Of a stretch of DNA of 64,000 nt, positions 25,997-35,528 are shown piece after piece. The stretch spans positions 2,914,001-2,978,000 of the forward strand of contig NZ_CP011132.1 in the NCBI RefSeq assembly GCF_000981805.1. Reading direction: 5' to 3'. Made by a program: the position numbers and the translations under genes. Source of the stretch: Citrobacter amalonaticus Y19 (GTDB lineage: Bacteria > Pseudomonadota > Gammaproteobacteria > Enterobacterales > Enterobacteriaceae). The notes below the pieces were generated by a model. That model did not search any database and had not been told where the DNA came from. It worked only from the letters and a program-made list of their open reading frames with translations. The first letter of the stretch is position 1. Each line of letters opens with the position of its first letter.

Positions 25997-27037
25997 TTAA
26001 CGCGTGATCCATAAAGTGGGCCAGGCATCTGGCCCATGCCAGCCATCACAACTCGGCTCTTCGGCATAACGCACCAGACGAAAACGCTGGCCGTCAAAAC
26101 GCCAGCGCGTCTGGATGCCACAGTCCGTTAATCCCCGCCCCTTTGCCAGGGTGACCAGTTCGCGCGACTTCTCATCAAACACCGCGTTCATCAACTCCAT
26201 GTCATTGCTTTCCGCGCCGCTGTTGAACGGTAAACGCAACCGCACGGCATGCGAGGCCAGCGGTTTTTTACGCGATACAATCCACGCCAGATCAATCGTG
26301 TTATACGCCCCGGCTTCGCAAGCAATCATCAGCAAGGCTTTGTCATCAGTAAGGGCGGTCACCCGCACCTCGCGGCGTGAAGGATCGAGTGAACACGTAA
26401 TACCGTTCATTCGCCAGTTGCCGTAATCAAGAAGGTCATTGCGTTCATCGAGGGAGAGCGGTGTTGGCGTCGGGTTAACAATGGCCACGCCTTTCAGCGC
26501 CGGGGCGGGCGGAACGCTGAGTGGCGGATCGTCACCTTTTTCAATCCACGCCGTTTCACTGCCTACCCGCTTTTGCTGTGCGTCAATGAACAACAGCGCC
26601 GCTTTCAGCCCGGCAAGCGAAACCGTCTGATTGCCCTTTTGCAGGGTGATTGCCTTCCCGTCCTGAATTGTTGTCAGAAATGCTGCAATGGTCGCCGTGT
26701 CGTCCGTCACCAGGTGCCACGGCGTGATTCGCCAGTGCTCTGCGCTCAGCGCCAGCGGTTTGCCGTCCAGCAGCAGTCGTGGCTCAATGTCCGCTTCACT
26801 GGCGGGTGCGGTCAATCCGCCAAGATCGAGGCGCAAAACGGCGTCGGTATGCGCCCCGGCGCTGCGGCTCAGGGTCATCACCAGTCCGCCGTGTTCGCCA
26901 GTGTTACGCGCCACGCAAAAATTCTGGTTATTACAGGTCACCTGCCAGTCAGAAAAGGCCTGTTGCGCGGGCGCGGCCCACAGCAACTGGACCGGAATCA
27001 GACCAATCAGGAAAAGGAAAATAACGCGATAGCGCAT
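25997..27037 (-). CDS. ypfG: DUF1176 protein YpfG
   Basis: A 346-residue exported protein. The first 22 residues form a Sec-type signal peptide (MRYRVIFLFLIGLIPVQLLWA). The mature part is a DUF1176 domain, whose role is unknown. It matches E. coli YpfG in sequence and place. The ribosome site before the ATG is poor. No enzyme motif is visible; several cysteine pairs in the mature part could form disulfides in the periplasm. Confidence 0.88.
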   Translation of the reverse strand: MRYRVIFLFLIGLIPVQLLWAAPAQQAFSDWQVTCNNQNFCVARNTGEHGGLVMTLSRSAGAHTDAVLRLDLGGLTAPASEADIEPRLLLDGKPLALSAEHWRITPWHLVTDDTATIAAFLTTIQDGKAITLQKGNQTVSLAGLKAALLFIDAQQKRVGSETAWIEKGDDPPLSVPPAPALKGVAIVNPTPTPLSLDERNDLLDYGNWRMNGITCSLDPSRREVRVTALTDDKALLMIACEAGAYNTIDLAWIVSRKKPLASHAVRLRLPFNSGAESNDMELMNAVFDEKSRELVTLAKGRGLTDCGIQTRWRFDGQRFRLVRYAEEPSCDGWHGPDAWPTLWITR

Positions 27038-27162
27038 GGACGGTAATAACCCCAGAAGTCAAACGAACAACACAGGTCGTATCTTCGTTGTGCTGTTAAC
27101 CATGCTCAATCGGATTTGTCGGATAGATTCAATAATTCGTAAAGAAATATAAATCTTATTTA

Positions 27163-27738
27163 TCAATCCATTAAATGAGAGGATTGCAAATAGTTGAGCA
27201 ATAACACGGTCTTACCGTCTCGTATCTCACCGGTTTTAATCATCTCCAGCGCCTGGGTAAACGGTAGTTCCAGCACGGCAATATCTTCATCTTCAACGCC
27301 GCCGCCCGCACTGGCGCGCTGGCTTTCGCTGTATTCGGCGATAAAGAAGTGAATCAGCTCCGTCACGCCGCCGGGGGACATGTACAGCTCAAAGAGCTTG
27401 CGCACCTCGCCCACTTCATAGCCCGTCTCTTCAATCGCCTCTTTGCGAATACAGGCTTCGGGTTCATCGTTGTCCAGTAATCCGGCGCAGGTTTCAATCA
27501 ACTGCCCGCTTTCGTTACCGTTCACCCACGTCGCCACGCGGAACTGACGAATCAACACGACGGTCTTTTTCTCTGCGTTGTACAGCAGGATCGTTGCCCC
27601 ATTGCCGCGATCGTACACTTCGCGCTTGTGGCGGATGACTTCGCCGTTCGCACGGGTCAGATCGTAGGTGATATTGCGCAGGATGAAATAGTTATCAGAA
27701 AGGACTTTGTCTTTAACGAGGGTGATTTTTTGCGACAT
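27163..27738 (-). CDS. nudK: GDP-mannose hydrolase NudK (Nudix)
   Basis: A 191-residue Nudix enzyme that splits GDP-mannose to GMP and mannose 1-phosphate. The Nudix box is complete (GLLDNDEPEACIRKEAIEETGYEVG region, with the G-x5-E-x7-RE-x2-EE pattern; here K-E-A-I-E-E replaces R-E at one place). Length matches E. coli NudK. It lies between ypfG and aegA on the same strand with its own gap on both sides. Confidence 0.94.
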   Translation of the reverse strand: MSQKITLVKDKVLSDNYFILRNITYDLTRANGEVIRHKREVYDRGNGATILLYNAEKKTVVLIRQFRVATWVNGNESGQLIETCAGLLDNDEPEACIRKEAIEETGYEVGEVRKLFELYMSPGGVTELIHFFIAEYSESQRASAGGGVEDEDIAVLELPFTQALEMIKTGEIRDGKTVLLLNYLQSSHLMD

Positions 27739-27805
27739 ACCGGCTCCACAGCGTAAGAAGAGAAATTATACTACGCCGTGAAGCCGGTTTTGTCTGCGTG
27801 GAAAC

Positions 27806-29785
27806 CTAGTGAGATTTAACCGAATTTATCCCCAGCCAGTCGATGATCCCCTGCGCGGCATGGCGTCCTTCCGCCATTGCGGTGACCACCAGGTCGGCGC
27901 CGCGAACGGCATCCCCACCGGCAAAGATTTTCGGGTTACTGGTCTGGTAACGGTACGCGCTCTCAACGTTCGCCGCGATGCGTCCCCAGCTATCCACCTG
28001 GACACCGTGAGTCTCCAGCCACGGCATCCCGTGCGGATGGAAACCAAACGCCATGATCACGGCGTCTGCTGGCATCACAAACTCACTGCCTGCGATCGGC
28101 ACCGGACGGCGGCGTCCCTGGGAATCCGGTTCACCTAATTGCGTACGCAGGAGACGAATGCCACAAACGCGCCCGTCCGCGCTCAGTTCCAGATCGACCG
28201 GTTGCACGTTGAACTCGAAGTTAGCCCCTTCCTCACGCGCGTTTTTTACCTCTTTCTTCGACCCCGGCATGTTGGCTTCGTCGCGGCGATAGGCGCAGGT
28301 CACCTGGCTTGCGCCATGACGCAGCGCGGTACGTACGCAGTCCATCGCCGTATCACCGCCGCCCAGCACCACCACGTTGAGTCCGGCCGTGTCGATGTAC
28401 GGTTCTTCAGGAGATTCGTCCAGCCCCATCACCTGTTTGGTATTGGCGATCAGGAACGGCAGCGCGTCGTAGACACCCGGCGCATCCTCATTCGGCAGAT
28501 CAGCCTTCATCGAACGATAGGTTCCTACGCCGACAAACACGGCGTCGTAATCCTCCAGCAGCGCCTCCATTTTCACGTCCCTGCCTACTTCGCAGTTCAG
28601 CTCAAAATGGATCCCCATTGCGCTGAAGATTTCCCGACGGCGCGCCAGCAGTGATTTATCCAGTTTGAAGGCCGGGATGCCAAAGGTCAGCAGTCCGCCG
28701 ATTTCTGGGTGGCGGTCAAACACCGTGGTGCTGACGCCGTGACGCGTCAGCACATCGGCGCAGGCAAGCCCTGCCGGACCGGCGCCAACGATCGCCACGC
28801 GCTTATCCACCTTCTGAACATGGCTCAGATCCGGTCGCCAGCCCTTACCCAGCGCGCTGTCGGAAATGTAGCGCTCAATGTTACCGATCGTCACCGCGCC
28901 ATGCTCGTCGCGCACCGTACAGGCGCCTTCGCACAGTCGGTCCTGTGGACAGACGCGCCCGGTAATTTCCGGCAAGCAGTTCGTCTGGTGAGACAACTCC
29001 ACCGCCGCATCAATGTTCCCGGCTTTTACCAGTTCAATCCACTGGGGAATGTGGTTATGCAGCGGACAGGTCCATTCGCAAATGCTGTGCTCACCGCACT
29101 TCAGGCAGCGTGAGGCCTCCCGTTCTGCCTGTGCCGTGCGAAAGGGCAGATAGATTTCGTCAAAGCTGACTTTTCGCGCGTCGATAGCCAGTTTATCCGG
29201 CTCACCGCGCGCAGGCGTCGCGTGCATTTGCTCAATTTTGCTTATCCCGGAGGCGGCGGTCGCCGTCGCATCCGCATGCCAGGGCTGATTCTCCTGCCGG
29301 GCGGTACGTAAACGTCGTGCTTTTGCCAGTCGGCTTAACGACCCTTCCGTCACCAGTTGCAGCGCGTTCGCAGGACAGTTCTCCACACAGGCCGGTCCCT
29401 TTTCCCGCCCCTGGCAGAGGTCGCATTTGTGCGCCGTTGCTTTGACCTGATCTTTGGCGACGGGCGTCAGGACTATCTGCATGGTGCCAAACGGACAGGC
29501 CACCACGCAGGATTTACAGCCGATACACTTTTGCTGATTAACCTGCACGCTGTCGTTGACGTGGCTTATCGCCCCATTCGGACAACTGCGGGCGCAGGGA
29601 GCATCTTCGCAATGGTGGCAGGTCACCGCGCTCCGCTGATGCTGGTGCTTAATAACCGTGATCCGGGGCTGGTAGTGACGTTGGCTAAGGACATGTTGCT
29701 CTTCATTGTGGGCCAAAACGCAAGCCACTTCACAGGCATGGCATCCCAGGCACTGTTGGCTGTTGGCCATAATAAAACGGTTCAT
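27806..29785 (-). CDS. aegA: Iron-sulfur oxidoreductase AegA
   Basis: A 659-residue fusion. Residues 1 to about 165 form a HycB-like ferredoxin region with four cysteine clusters (CLGCHACEVAC, CHHCEDAPCARSC, CIGCKSCVVAC, CDLCQG...C). From about residue 195 to the end it resembles the glutamate synthase small subunit: another 4Fe-4S region (CLKCGEHSICEWTC), an FAD-binding GAGPAGLACAD and an NAD(P)-binding GGGDTAMDCVRTA. In E. coli it is expressed anaerobically and has been implicated in urate degradation. It is divergent from narQ, a nitrate sensor, which fits regulation by anaerobic nitrate response. Confidence 0.95.
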   Translation of the reverse strand: MNRFIMANSQQCLGCHACEVACVLAHNEEQHVLSQRHYQPRITVIKHQHQRSAVTCHHCEDAPCARSCPNGAISHVNDSVQVNQQKCIGCKSCVVACPFGTMQIVLTPVAKDQVKATAHKCDLCQGREKGPACVENCPANALQLVTEGSLSRLAKARRLRTARQENQPWHADATATAASGISKIEQMHATPARGEPDKLAIDARKVSFDEIYLPFRTAQAEREASRCLKCGEHSICEWTCPLHNHIPQWIELVKAGNIDAAVELSHQTNCLPEITGRVCPQDRLCEGACTVRDEHGAVTIGNIERYISDSALGKGWRPDLSHVQKVDKRVAIVGAGPAGLACADVLTRHGVSTTVFDRHPEIGGLLTFGIPAFKLDKSLLARRREIFSAMGIHFELNCEVGRDVKMEALLEDYDAVFVGVGTYRSMKADLPNEDAPGVYDALPFLIANTKQVMGLDESPEEPYIDTAGLNVVVLGGGDTAMDCVRTALRHGASQVTCAYRRDEANMPGSKKEVKNAREEGANFEFNVQPVDLELSADGRVCGIRLLRTQLGEPDSQGRRRPVPIAGSEFVMPADAVIMAFGFHPHGMPWLETHGVQVDSWGRIAANVESAYRYQTSNPKIFAGGDAVRGADLVVTAMAEGRHAAQGIIDWLGINSVKSH

Positions 29786-29998
29786 GGCGACCTTCTTTTT
29801 TGGTTGTAAAAACCTTATTCTTTATATAAGTGTTGTTATTAACCGACTGACCACACGTCGGCAATGTTCATTTGCCCAGGAAGCGCAACTATTTCTACAG
29901 AACCTGTGGCAGATCAATTTATTTCAGCCCAGGTGAAATTACGTTTCAGATCTGCGAGAGATTTTTCGCCGTAAGCACTTTTAAAGGAAATTACGCGT

Positions 29999-31705
29999 GT
30001 GATCGTCAAACGCCCTGTCTCGGCCAGTCTGGCCCGGGCCTTTTTTTACATTGTCCTGCTCTCGATTCTCTCGACCGGCGTTGCGCTACTGACGCTGGCA
30101 AGCAGCCTGCGGGATGCCGAAGCCATTAACGTGGCGGGTTCGTTGCGCATGCAGAGCTATCGTCTGGGGTACGATCTGCAAAGCCAAAGCCCACAGTTAA
30201 ACGCCCACCGTCAGCTCTTTCAGCAGGCGTTAAACTCATCAGCATTAAACAATTTGAATGCCTGGTATGTGCCTCAGGCGGTGAAAGGCCGCTACGCGCA
30301 ATTGCATGCCAACTGGCTGGAAATGAACCGCCGTCTGGTTGATGGCGACCTGCACTGGTATCAGGACAACATTAACGCCTACGTCGATAAGATCGATCTC
30401 TTCGTGCTGGCATTGCAGCACTATGCCGAACGCAAAGTGATGCTGGTGGTGGGGATCTCGCTGGCGGGCGGTTTCGGGATCTTTACCCTCGTCTTCTTCA
30501 CCCTGCGACGTATTCGTCATCAGGTTGTGCGCCCGCTGAATCAGTTGGTGATGGCCAGTCAGCGCATTGAACACGGTCAGTTTGACTCGCCGCCGCTGGA
30601 CACGCACCTGCCTAATGAGCTGGGACTGCTGGCAAAAACCTTTAATCAGATGTCGAGCGAACTGCACAAACTGTATCGCTCGCTGGAAGCAACGGTCGAA
30701 GAAAAGACCCACGATCTCCATGAAGCCAAACGTCGTCTGGAAGTGCTGTACCAGTGTTCTCAGGCGCTGAATACCAGTCAGATTGATGTGCACTGCTTCC
30801 GCCATATTTTGCAGATTGTCCGTGATAACGAAGCGGCACAATTCCTTGAGCTGACTGTCGGTGAAAACTGGCGCATCAGCGAGGGCGAAAAGCAGGCCAA
30901 CCTGCCCATGCAAATCCTGCCGGTGACGATGCAGGAGACGGTCTACGGCGAGCTGCACTGGCAAAGTCAGCATGTCGCCAGCGCGATCCCGCTGTTAAAC
31001 AGCGTGTCGACCATGCTGGGACGCGGCCTGTACTTCAACCACGCGCAGAAACATTTCCAGCAACTGTTGCTGATGGAGGAACGCGCCACTATTGCCCGCG
31101 AACTGCATGATTCGCTGGCACAGGTGCTTTCGTATCTGCGCATTCAGTTGACGCTGCTTAAACGCGCCATTCCGGAGGATAATTCCCCGGCGCAGGCCAT
31201 TATGGATGACTTCTCACGGGCATTGAACGATGCGTATCGTCAGTTGCGTGAACTGCTGACCACCTTCCGTCTGACGTTACAGCAGGCCGATTTACCTTCT
31301 GCACTGCATGAGATGCTCGAAGCACTGCAGGGGCAGACCGCGGCTAAACTCACTCTGGACTGCCGGCTGCCGACGCTGGCGCTCGATGCGCAGATGCAGG
31401 TCCATCTGTTGCAGATTATCCGTGAAGCGGTGCTCAACGCGATGAAGCATGCCAATGCCAGTGAGATTGCCGTTAGCTGTGTGACGGCACCGGATGGTAA
31501 TCACACGGTGTATATCCGTGATAATGGGGTGGGTATCGGCGAGCCTAACGAACCGGCGGGGCATTATGGCCTGAACATTATGCGCGAACGTGCGGAACGT
31601 CTTGGCGGCACATTAAGTTTCTCGCAGCCTTCCGGCGGCGGGACGTTAGTGAGCATTAGCTTTCGCTCGACAGAATCAGAAGAGGACGCGAGTCATCTGA
31701 CATAA
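29999..31705 (+). CDS. narQ: Nitrate/nitrite sensor histidine kinase NarQ
   Basis: A 568-residue membrane kinase. Two transmembrane helices (about 14-34 and 147-168) flank a periplasmic sensor domain holding the conserved P-box (AEAINVAGSLRMQSYRLGYD). A HAMP segment, a cysteine-containing central region, the HisKA_3 phosphoacceptor (RELHDSLAQVL) and a HATPase region (NAMKHANASEI, DNGVGIGEP, GLNIMRERAERLGG) follow. It phosphorylates NarP and NarL in response to nitrate and nitrite. The start is GTG at 29999, as the conserved MIVKRPVSASLARA N-terminus requires, with AAAGGAA upstream. Confidence 0.97.
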   Translation: MIVKRPVSASLARAFFYIVLLSILSTGVALLTLASSLRDAEAINVAGSLRMQSYRLGYDLQSQSPQLNAHRQLFQQALNSSALNNLNAWYVPQAVKGRYAQLHANWLEMNRRLVDGDLHWYQDNINAYVDKIDLFVLALQHYAERKVMLVVGISLAGGFGIFTLVFFTLRRIRHQVVRPLNQLVMASQRIEHGQFDSPPLDTHLPNELGLLAKTFNQMSSELHKLYRSLEATVEEKTHDLHEAKRRLEVLYQCSQALNTSQIDVHCFRHILQIVRDNEAAQFLELTVGENWRISEGEKQANLPMQILPVTMQETVYGELHWQSQHVASAIPLLNSVSTMLGRGLYFNHAQKHFQQLLLMEERATIARELHDSLAQVLSYLRIQLTLLKRAIPEDNSPAQAIMDDFSRALNDAYRQLRELLTTFRLTLQQADLPSALHEMLEALQGQTAAKLTLDCRLPTLALDAQMQVHLLQIIREAVLNAMKHANASEIAVSCVTAPDGNHTVYIRDNGVGIGEPNEPAGHYGLNIMRERAERLGGTLSFSQPSGGGTLVSISFRSTESEEDASHLT

Positions 31706-31784
31706 ATTCGCACAAAACCGGACGTGAGCGTGCGGGAAGCTGACAAACGCGGTAATCAGGCATGATAATTTACATTATCTTCTT

Positions 31785-31802
31785 TTTTTCTTCACGTTTG
31801 GC
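31785..31802 (+). promoter_or_regulatory. BaeR-like box upstream of acrD
   Basis: TTTTTCTTCACGTTTGGC agrees with the BaeR consensus TTTTTCTCCATNATTGGC at about 15 of 18 positions. BaeR is known to activate acrD in E. coli and Salmonella in response to indole, flavonoids and zinc or copper. The box ends 71 bases before the acrD ATG. Confidence 0.65.
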
Positions 31803-31873
31803 TCGTACCTTCCCGCTACAGTGAAGCAAGTCATACCTATAAAGATATGTAGAATAATGAGGTCCTCTTTCTG

Positions 31874-34800
31874 ATGGCGAATTTCTTTATCGATCGCCCC
31901 ATATTTGCCTGGGTGCTGGCTATCCTGTTGTGTCTGACAGGTACCCTGGCGATTTTCTCGTTGCCGGTGGAACAATATCCGGATCTGGCGCCGCCAAACG
32001 TGCGCATCACGGCGAACTATCCCGGCGCCTCCGCACAAACGCTGGAAAACACCGTCACCCAGGTCATTGAACAGAACATGACCGGCCTCGATAATCTGAT
32101 GTACATGTCATCGCAAAGCAGCGGTACCGGACAAGCGTCGGTGACGCTGAGCTTCGTTGCCGGTACCGATCCGGATGAAGCTGTCCAGCAGGTTCAGAAC
32201 CAGTTGCAGTCAGCGATGCGTAAACTGCCGCAGGCGGTACAGAACCAGGGCGTAACGGTACGTAAGACCGGGGATACTAACATCCTGACCATTGCCTTCG
32301 TCTCGACCGACGGTTCGATGGATAAGCAGGATATTGCGGACTACGTCGCCAGTAATATTCAGGATCCGCTCAGCCGGGTGAACGGCGTCGGCGATATCGA
32401 TGCCTACGGCTCGCAATATTCCATGCGCATCTGGCTGGATCCGGCAAAGCTCAACAGTTTCCAGATGACCGCAAAAGATGTCACTGACGCCATTGAGTCG
32501 CAGAACGCGCAGATAGCCGTCGGGCAGTTAGGCGGAACGCCTTCCATTGATACCCAGGCGCTGAACGCCACCATTAACGCCCAGTCGCTGCTGCAAACGC
32601 CGGAACAGTTTCGCGCCATTACGCTGCGCGTCAATCAGGATGGTTCAGAAGTGACCCTGGGCGATGTCGCCACCGTCGAAATGGGGGCGGAGAAGTACGA
32701 CTATCTCAGCCGTTTCAATGGTAATGCAGCGTCCGGGCTGGGGGTTAAACTGGCGTCGGGGGCCAACGAGATGTCCACCGCAACGCAGGTGATTAAGCGC
32801 CTGGATGAGCTGGCGCAATATTTCCCGCACGGTCTGGAGTACAAGGTGGCCTATGAAACCACCTCCTTCGTTAAAGCCTCTATTGAAGACGTGGTGAAAA
32901 CGTTGCTGGAAGCGATCGCGCTGGTTTTCCTCGTGATGTATCTGTTCCTGCAAAATTTCCGCGCCACGCTGATCCCCACCATTGCCGTACCGGTGGTGTT
33001 GATGGGTACCTTCTCAGTGCTCTATGCCTTCGGTTACAGCATCAACACCCTGACCATGTTTGCGATGGTACTGGCGATCGGTCTGCTGGTGGATGACGCC
33101 ATCGTGGTGGTGGAAAACGTCGAGCGCATTATGAGTGAGGAAGGTCTCACGCCGCGCGAAGCGACGCGAAAATCGATGGGGCAAATTCAGGGCGCGCTGG
33201 TCGGTATCGCGATGGTGCTGTCAGCCGTCTTTGTACCGATGGCCTTCTTTGGCGGGACCACCGGGGCAATCTACCGTCAGTTCTCCATTACCATTGTGGC
33301 GGCAATGGTGCTTTCCGTTCTGGTGGCGATGATCCTCACCCCTGCCCTGTGCGCCACCTTGCTTAAACCGCTGCACAAAGGCGAGCATCACGGGCAAACC
33401 GGTTTCTTCGGCTGGTTTAACCGCACCTTCAACCGCAATGCCGAACGCTACGAAAAAGGCGTTGCCAAGATTCTGCATCGCAGCCTGCGCTGGATCCTTA
33501 TCTATGTACTGCTGCTTGGCGCGATGGTGGTTCTGTTCCTGCGTCTGCCGACCTCGTTCCTGCCGCTGGAAGATCGCGGCATGTTTACCACGTCGATTCA
33601 GTTGCCGAGTGGCTCCACGCAGCAGCAAACGTTAAAAGTGGTGCAGGAAGTCGAGAAATATTACTCCACCCACGAAAAAGATACCGTTCAGTCCGTCTTT
33701 GCGACAGTCGGGTCCGGGCCGGGAGGCAACGGTCAGAACGTGGCGCGTATGTTCGTGCGCCTGAAAGACTGGAGCGAACGTGACGCCACCACTGGCACCT
33801 CGTTTGCCATTATCGAACGTGCGACGAAAGCCTTTAACAAAATCAAAGAGGCGCGCGTGTTCGCCAGCAGTCCGCCGGCCATCAGCGGTCTCGGCAGTTC
33901 CGCAGGCTTTGATATGGAACTGCAGGATCACGCCGGTGCCGGTCATGACGCCTTAATGGCCGCACGCGACCAGTTGATTCGTCTGGCGTCGCAGGATAGC
34001 GCCCTGACCCGCGTGCGCCACAACGGTCTGGACGACAGCCCGCAGTTGCAAATTGATGTCGACCAACGCAAAGCCCAGGCGCTGGGCGTATCCATTGACG
34101 ATATCAACGACACCTTGCAGACCGCCTGGGGTTCAAGCTACGTCAACGACTTTATGGACCGCGGTCGCGTGAAGAAGGTTTACGTCCAGGCAGCCGCGAA
34201 ATACCGCATGCTGCCAGACGATATCAACCTGTGGTACGTGCGCAATAACAGCGGCGGCATGGTGCCTTTCTCCGCTTTCGCCACCTCACGCTGGGAGACC
34301 GGTTCTCCACGTCTGGAGCGCTACAACGGCTATTCCGCCGTCGAGATTGTCGGTGAAGCCGCGCCTGGCGTGAGTACCGGGACGGCGATGGATGTGATGG
34401 AGTCGCTGGTGCGTCAGTTGCCAATCGGATTTGGTCTCGAATGGACCGCCATGTCGTACCAGGAGCGGCTCTCCGGGGCGCAGGCTCCGGCCCTGTACGC
34501 CATTTCACTGTTGGTGGTCTTCCTGAGTCTGGCTGCGCTGTATGAGAGCTGGTCGGTTCCGTTCTCGGTCATGCTGGTGGTGCCGCTGGGGGTTATCGGC
34601 GCGCTGCTCGCCACCTGGATGCGCGGTCTGGAAAACGATGTTTATTTCCAGGTCGGGCTGCTGACGGTCATTGGTCTCTCGGCGAAGAACGCCATTCTGA
34701 TCGTGGAATTTGCCAATGAGATGAACGAGAAAGGACACGATCTGCTGGATGCGACGCTGCACGCGTGTCGGCAGCGCTTACGGCCGATCCTGATGACCTC

Positions 34801-34987
34801 GCTGGCGTTTATCTTCGGCGTGCTGCCGATGGCCATCAGCAACGGGGCGGGTTCCGGCGGTCAACACGCCGTCGGGACAGGCGTCATGGGCGGGATGATC
34901 TCGGCAACGGTGCTGGCAATCTACTTCGTGCCGCTGTTCTTTGTCCTGGTCCGTCGTCGCTTCCCGCTGAAGCCACGTCAGGAATAA
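31874..34987 (+). CDS. acrD: RND multidrug efflux pump AcrD
   Basis: A 1037-residue resistance-nodulation-division transporter with twelve predicted membrane helices and two large periplasmic loops. It works with AcrA and TolC to expel aminoglycosides, bile salts and other amphiphilic drugs, driven by protons. The proton-relay aspartates are visible in helix 4 (LLVDDAIVVVENVERI), and the start MANFFIDRPIFAWVLAI is characteristic. Length equals E. coli AcrD. It has no linked membrane fusion gene, as expected. A hairpin terminator follows six bases after the stop. Confidence 0.97.
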   Translation: MANFFIDRPIFAWVLAILLCLTGTLAIFSLPVEQYPDLAPPNVRITANYPGASAQTLENTVTQVIEQNMTGLDNLMYMSSQSSGTGQASVTLSFVAGTDPDEAVQQVQNQLQSAMRKLPQAVQNQGVTVRKTGDTNILTIAFVSTDGSMDKQDIADYVASNIQDPLSRVNGVGDIDAYGSQYSMRIWLDPAKLNSFQMTAKDVTDAIESQNAQIAVGQLGGTPSIDTQALNATINAQSLLQTPEQFRAITLRVNQDGSEVTLGDVATVEMGAEKYDYLSRFNGNAASGLGVKLASGANEMSTATQVIKRLDELAQYFPHGLEYKVAYETTSFVKASIEDVVKTLLEAIALVFLVMYLFLQNFRATLIPTIAVPVVLMGTFSVLYAFGYSINTLTMFAMVLAIGLLVDDAIVVVENVERIMSEEGLTPREATRKSMGQIQGALVGIAMVLSAVFVPMAFFGGTTGAIYRQFSITIVAAMVLSVLVAMILTPALCATLLKPLHKGEHHGQTGFFGWFNRTFNRNAERYEKGVAKILHRSLRWILIYVLLLGAMVVLFLRLPTSFLPLEDRGMFTTSIQLPSGSTQQQTLKVVQEVEKYYSTHEKDTVQSVFATVGSGPGGNGQNVARMFVRLKDWSERDATTGTSFAIIERATKAFNKIKEARVFASSPPAISGLGSSAGFDMELQDHAGAGHDALMAARDQLIRLASQDSALTRVRHNGLDDSPQLQIDVDQRKAQALGVSIDDINDTLQTAWGSSYVNDFMDRGRVKKVYVQAAAKYRMLPDDINLWYVRNNSGGMVPFSAFATSRWETGSPRLERYNGYSAVEIVGEAAPGVSTGTAMDVMESLVRQLPIGFGLEWTAMSYQERLSGAQAPALYAISLLVVFLSLAALYESWSVPFSVMLVVPLGVIGALLATWMRGLENDVYFQVGLLTVIGLSAKNAILIVEFANEMNEKGHDLLDATLHACRQRLRPILMTSLAFIFGVLPMAISNGAGSGGQHAVGTGVMGGMISATVLAIYFVPLFFVLVRRRFPLKPRQE

Positions 34988-34992
34988 GCGAT

Positions 34993-35026
34993 AAAAAAGG
35001 CGACCTGCCAACGGGTCGCCCTTTCT
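34993..35026 (+). terminator. Rho-independent terminator after acrD
   Basis: Stem GGCGACC / GGTCGCC with loop TGCCAACG, preceded by A6 and followed by CTTTCT. It lies directly after the acrD stop codon and, because of the flanking A run, may also work on the minus strand for ypfM. Confidence 0.85.
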
Positions 35027-35079
35027 GTGTGATGAATCTCACACGGTATGTTCTGTTATTTGGTCATCCTTCCAGAAAT

Positions 35080-35139
35080 TTATTTGCGAAGCATCACTTC
35101 AATAAAATCTTTCCAGTTCCCCAGTTCGCGTTCAATCAT
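35080..35139 (-). CDS. ypfM: Small protein YpfM
   Basis: A 19-residue open reading frame on the minus strand (MIEREL...DFIEVMLRK, stop TAA at 35080-35082). It matches the E. coli small protein YpfM, which has been detected by tagging, and lies at the same place between acrD and yffB. An AGAGG ribosome site sits seven bases upstream of the ATG. The sequence looks like one amphipathic helix. Function is unknown. Confidence 0.85.
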   Translation of the reverse strand: MIERELGNWKDFIEVMLRK

Positions 35140-35528
35140 AACAACCTCTGCTTTTTATTATGGGCATTCTACAAAAATATTATCTCCTGGTGAAGACAAA
35201 TTAACCAATTGCTGTGATTACATCCTCCGGGGTGTGGGGTAATGTCATCACTATGGCGCGCAACCCATAAATTTTATGTGACATACAGCAATAATCCGAC
35301 ACAATCATACGTTATCTGGTACTCCTTCAATTTTGATTAAAAAACAGGTGGCTGCAAGGGGGAAATTCCGAATTTGGATTAAGCAGTCAATGTCGGCGGA
35401 TTCAGGAATTATTATTCACATTACTTCAACAATGTTATATTTACCGATCACGATTAAATGACAAAATGTATTATCGGACGTAACGATATTGATGACTATA
35501 TAGTCAATTTACGTTAATAAGGATGCAA
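35140..35528. other. AT-rich intergenic region ahead of yffB
   Basis: About 390 bases without a supported gene, visibly more AT-rich than its neighbours. It must contain the ypfM promoter (leftward) and the yffB-dapE promoter (rightward). A perfect 14-base palindrome lies at 35493-35506, close to the yffB start. I see no RNA gene or repeat. Confidence 0.6.
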
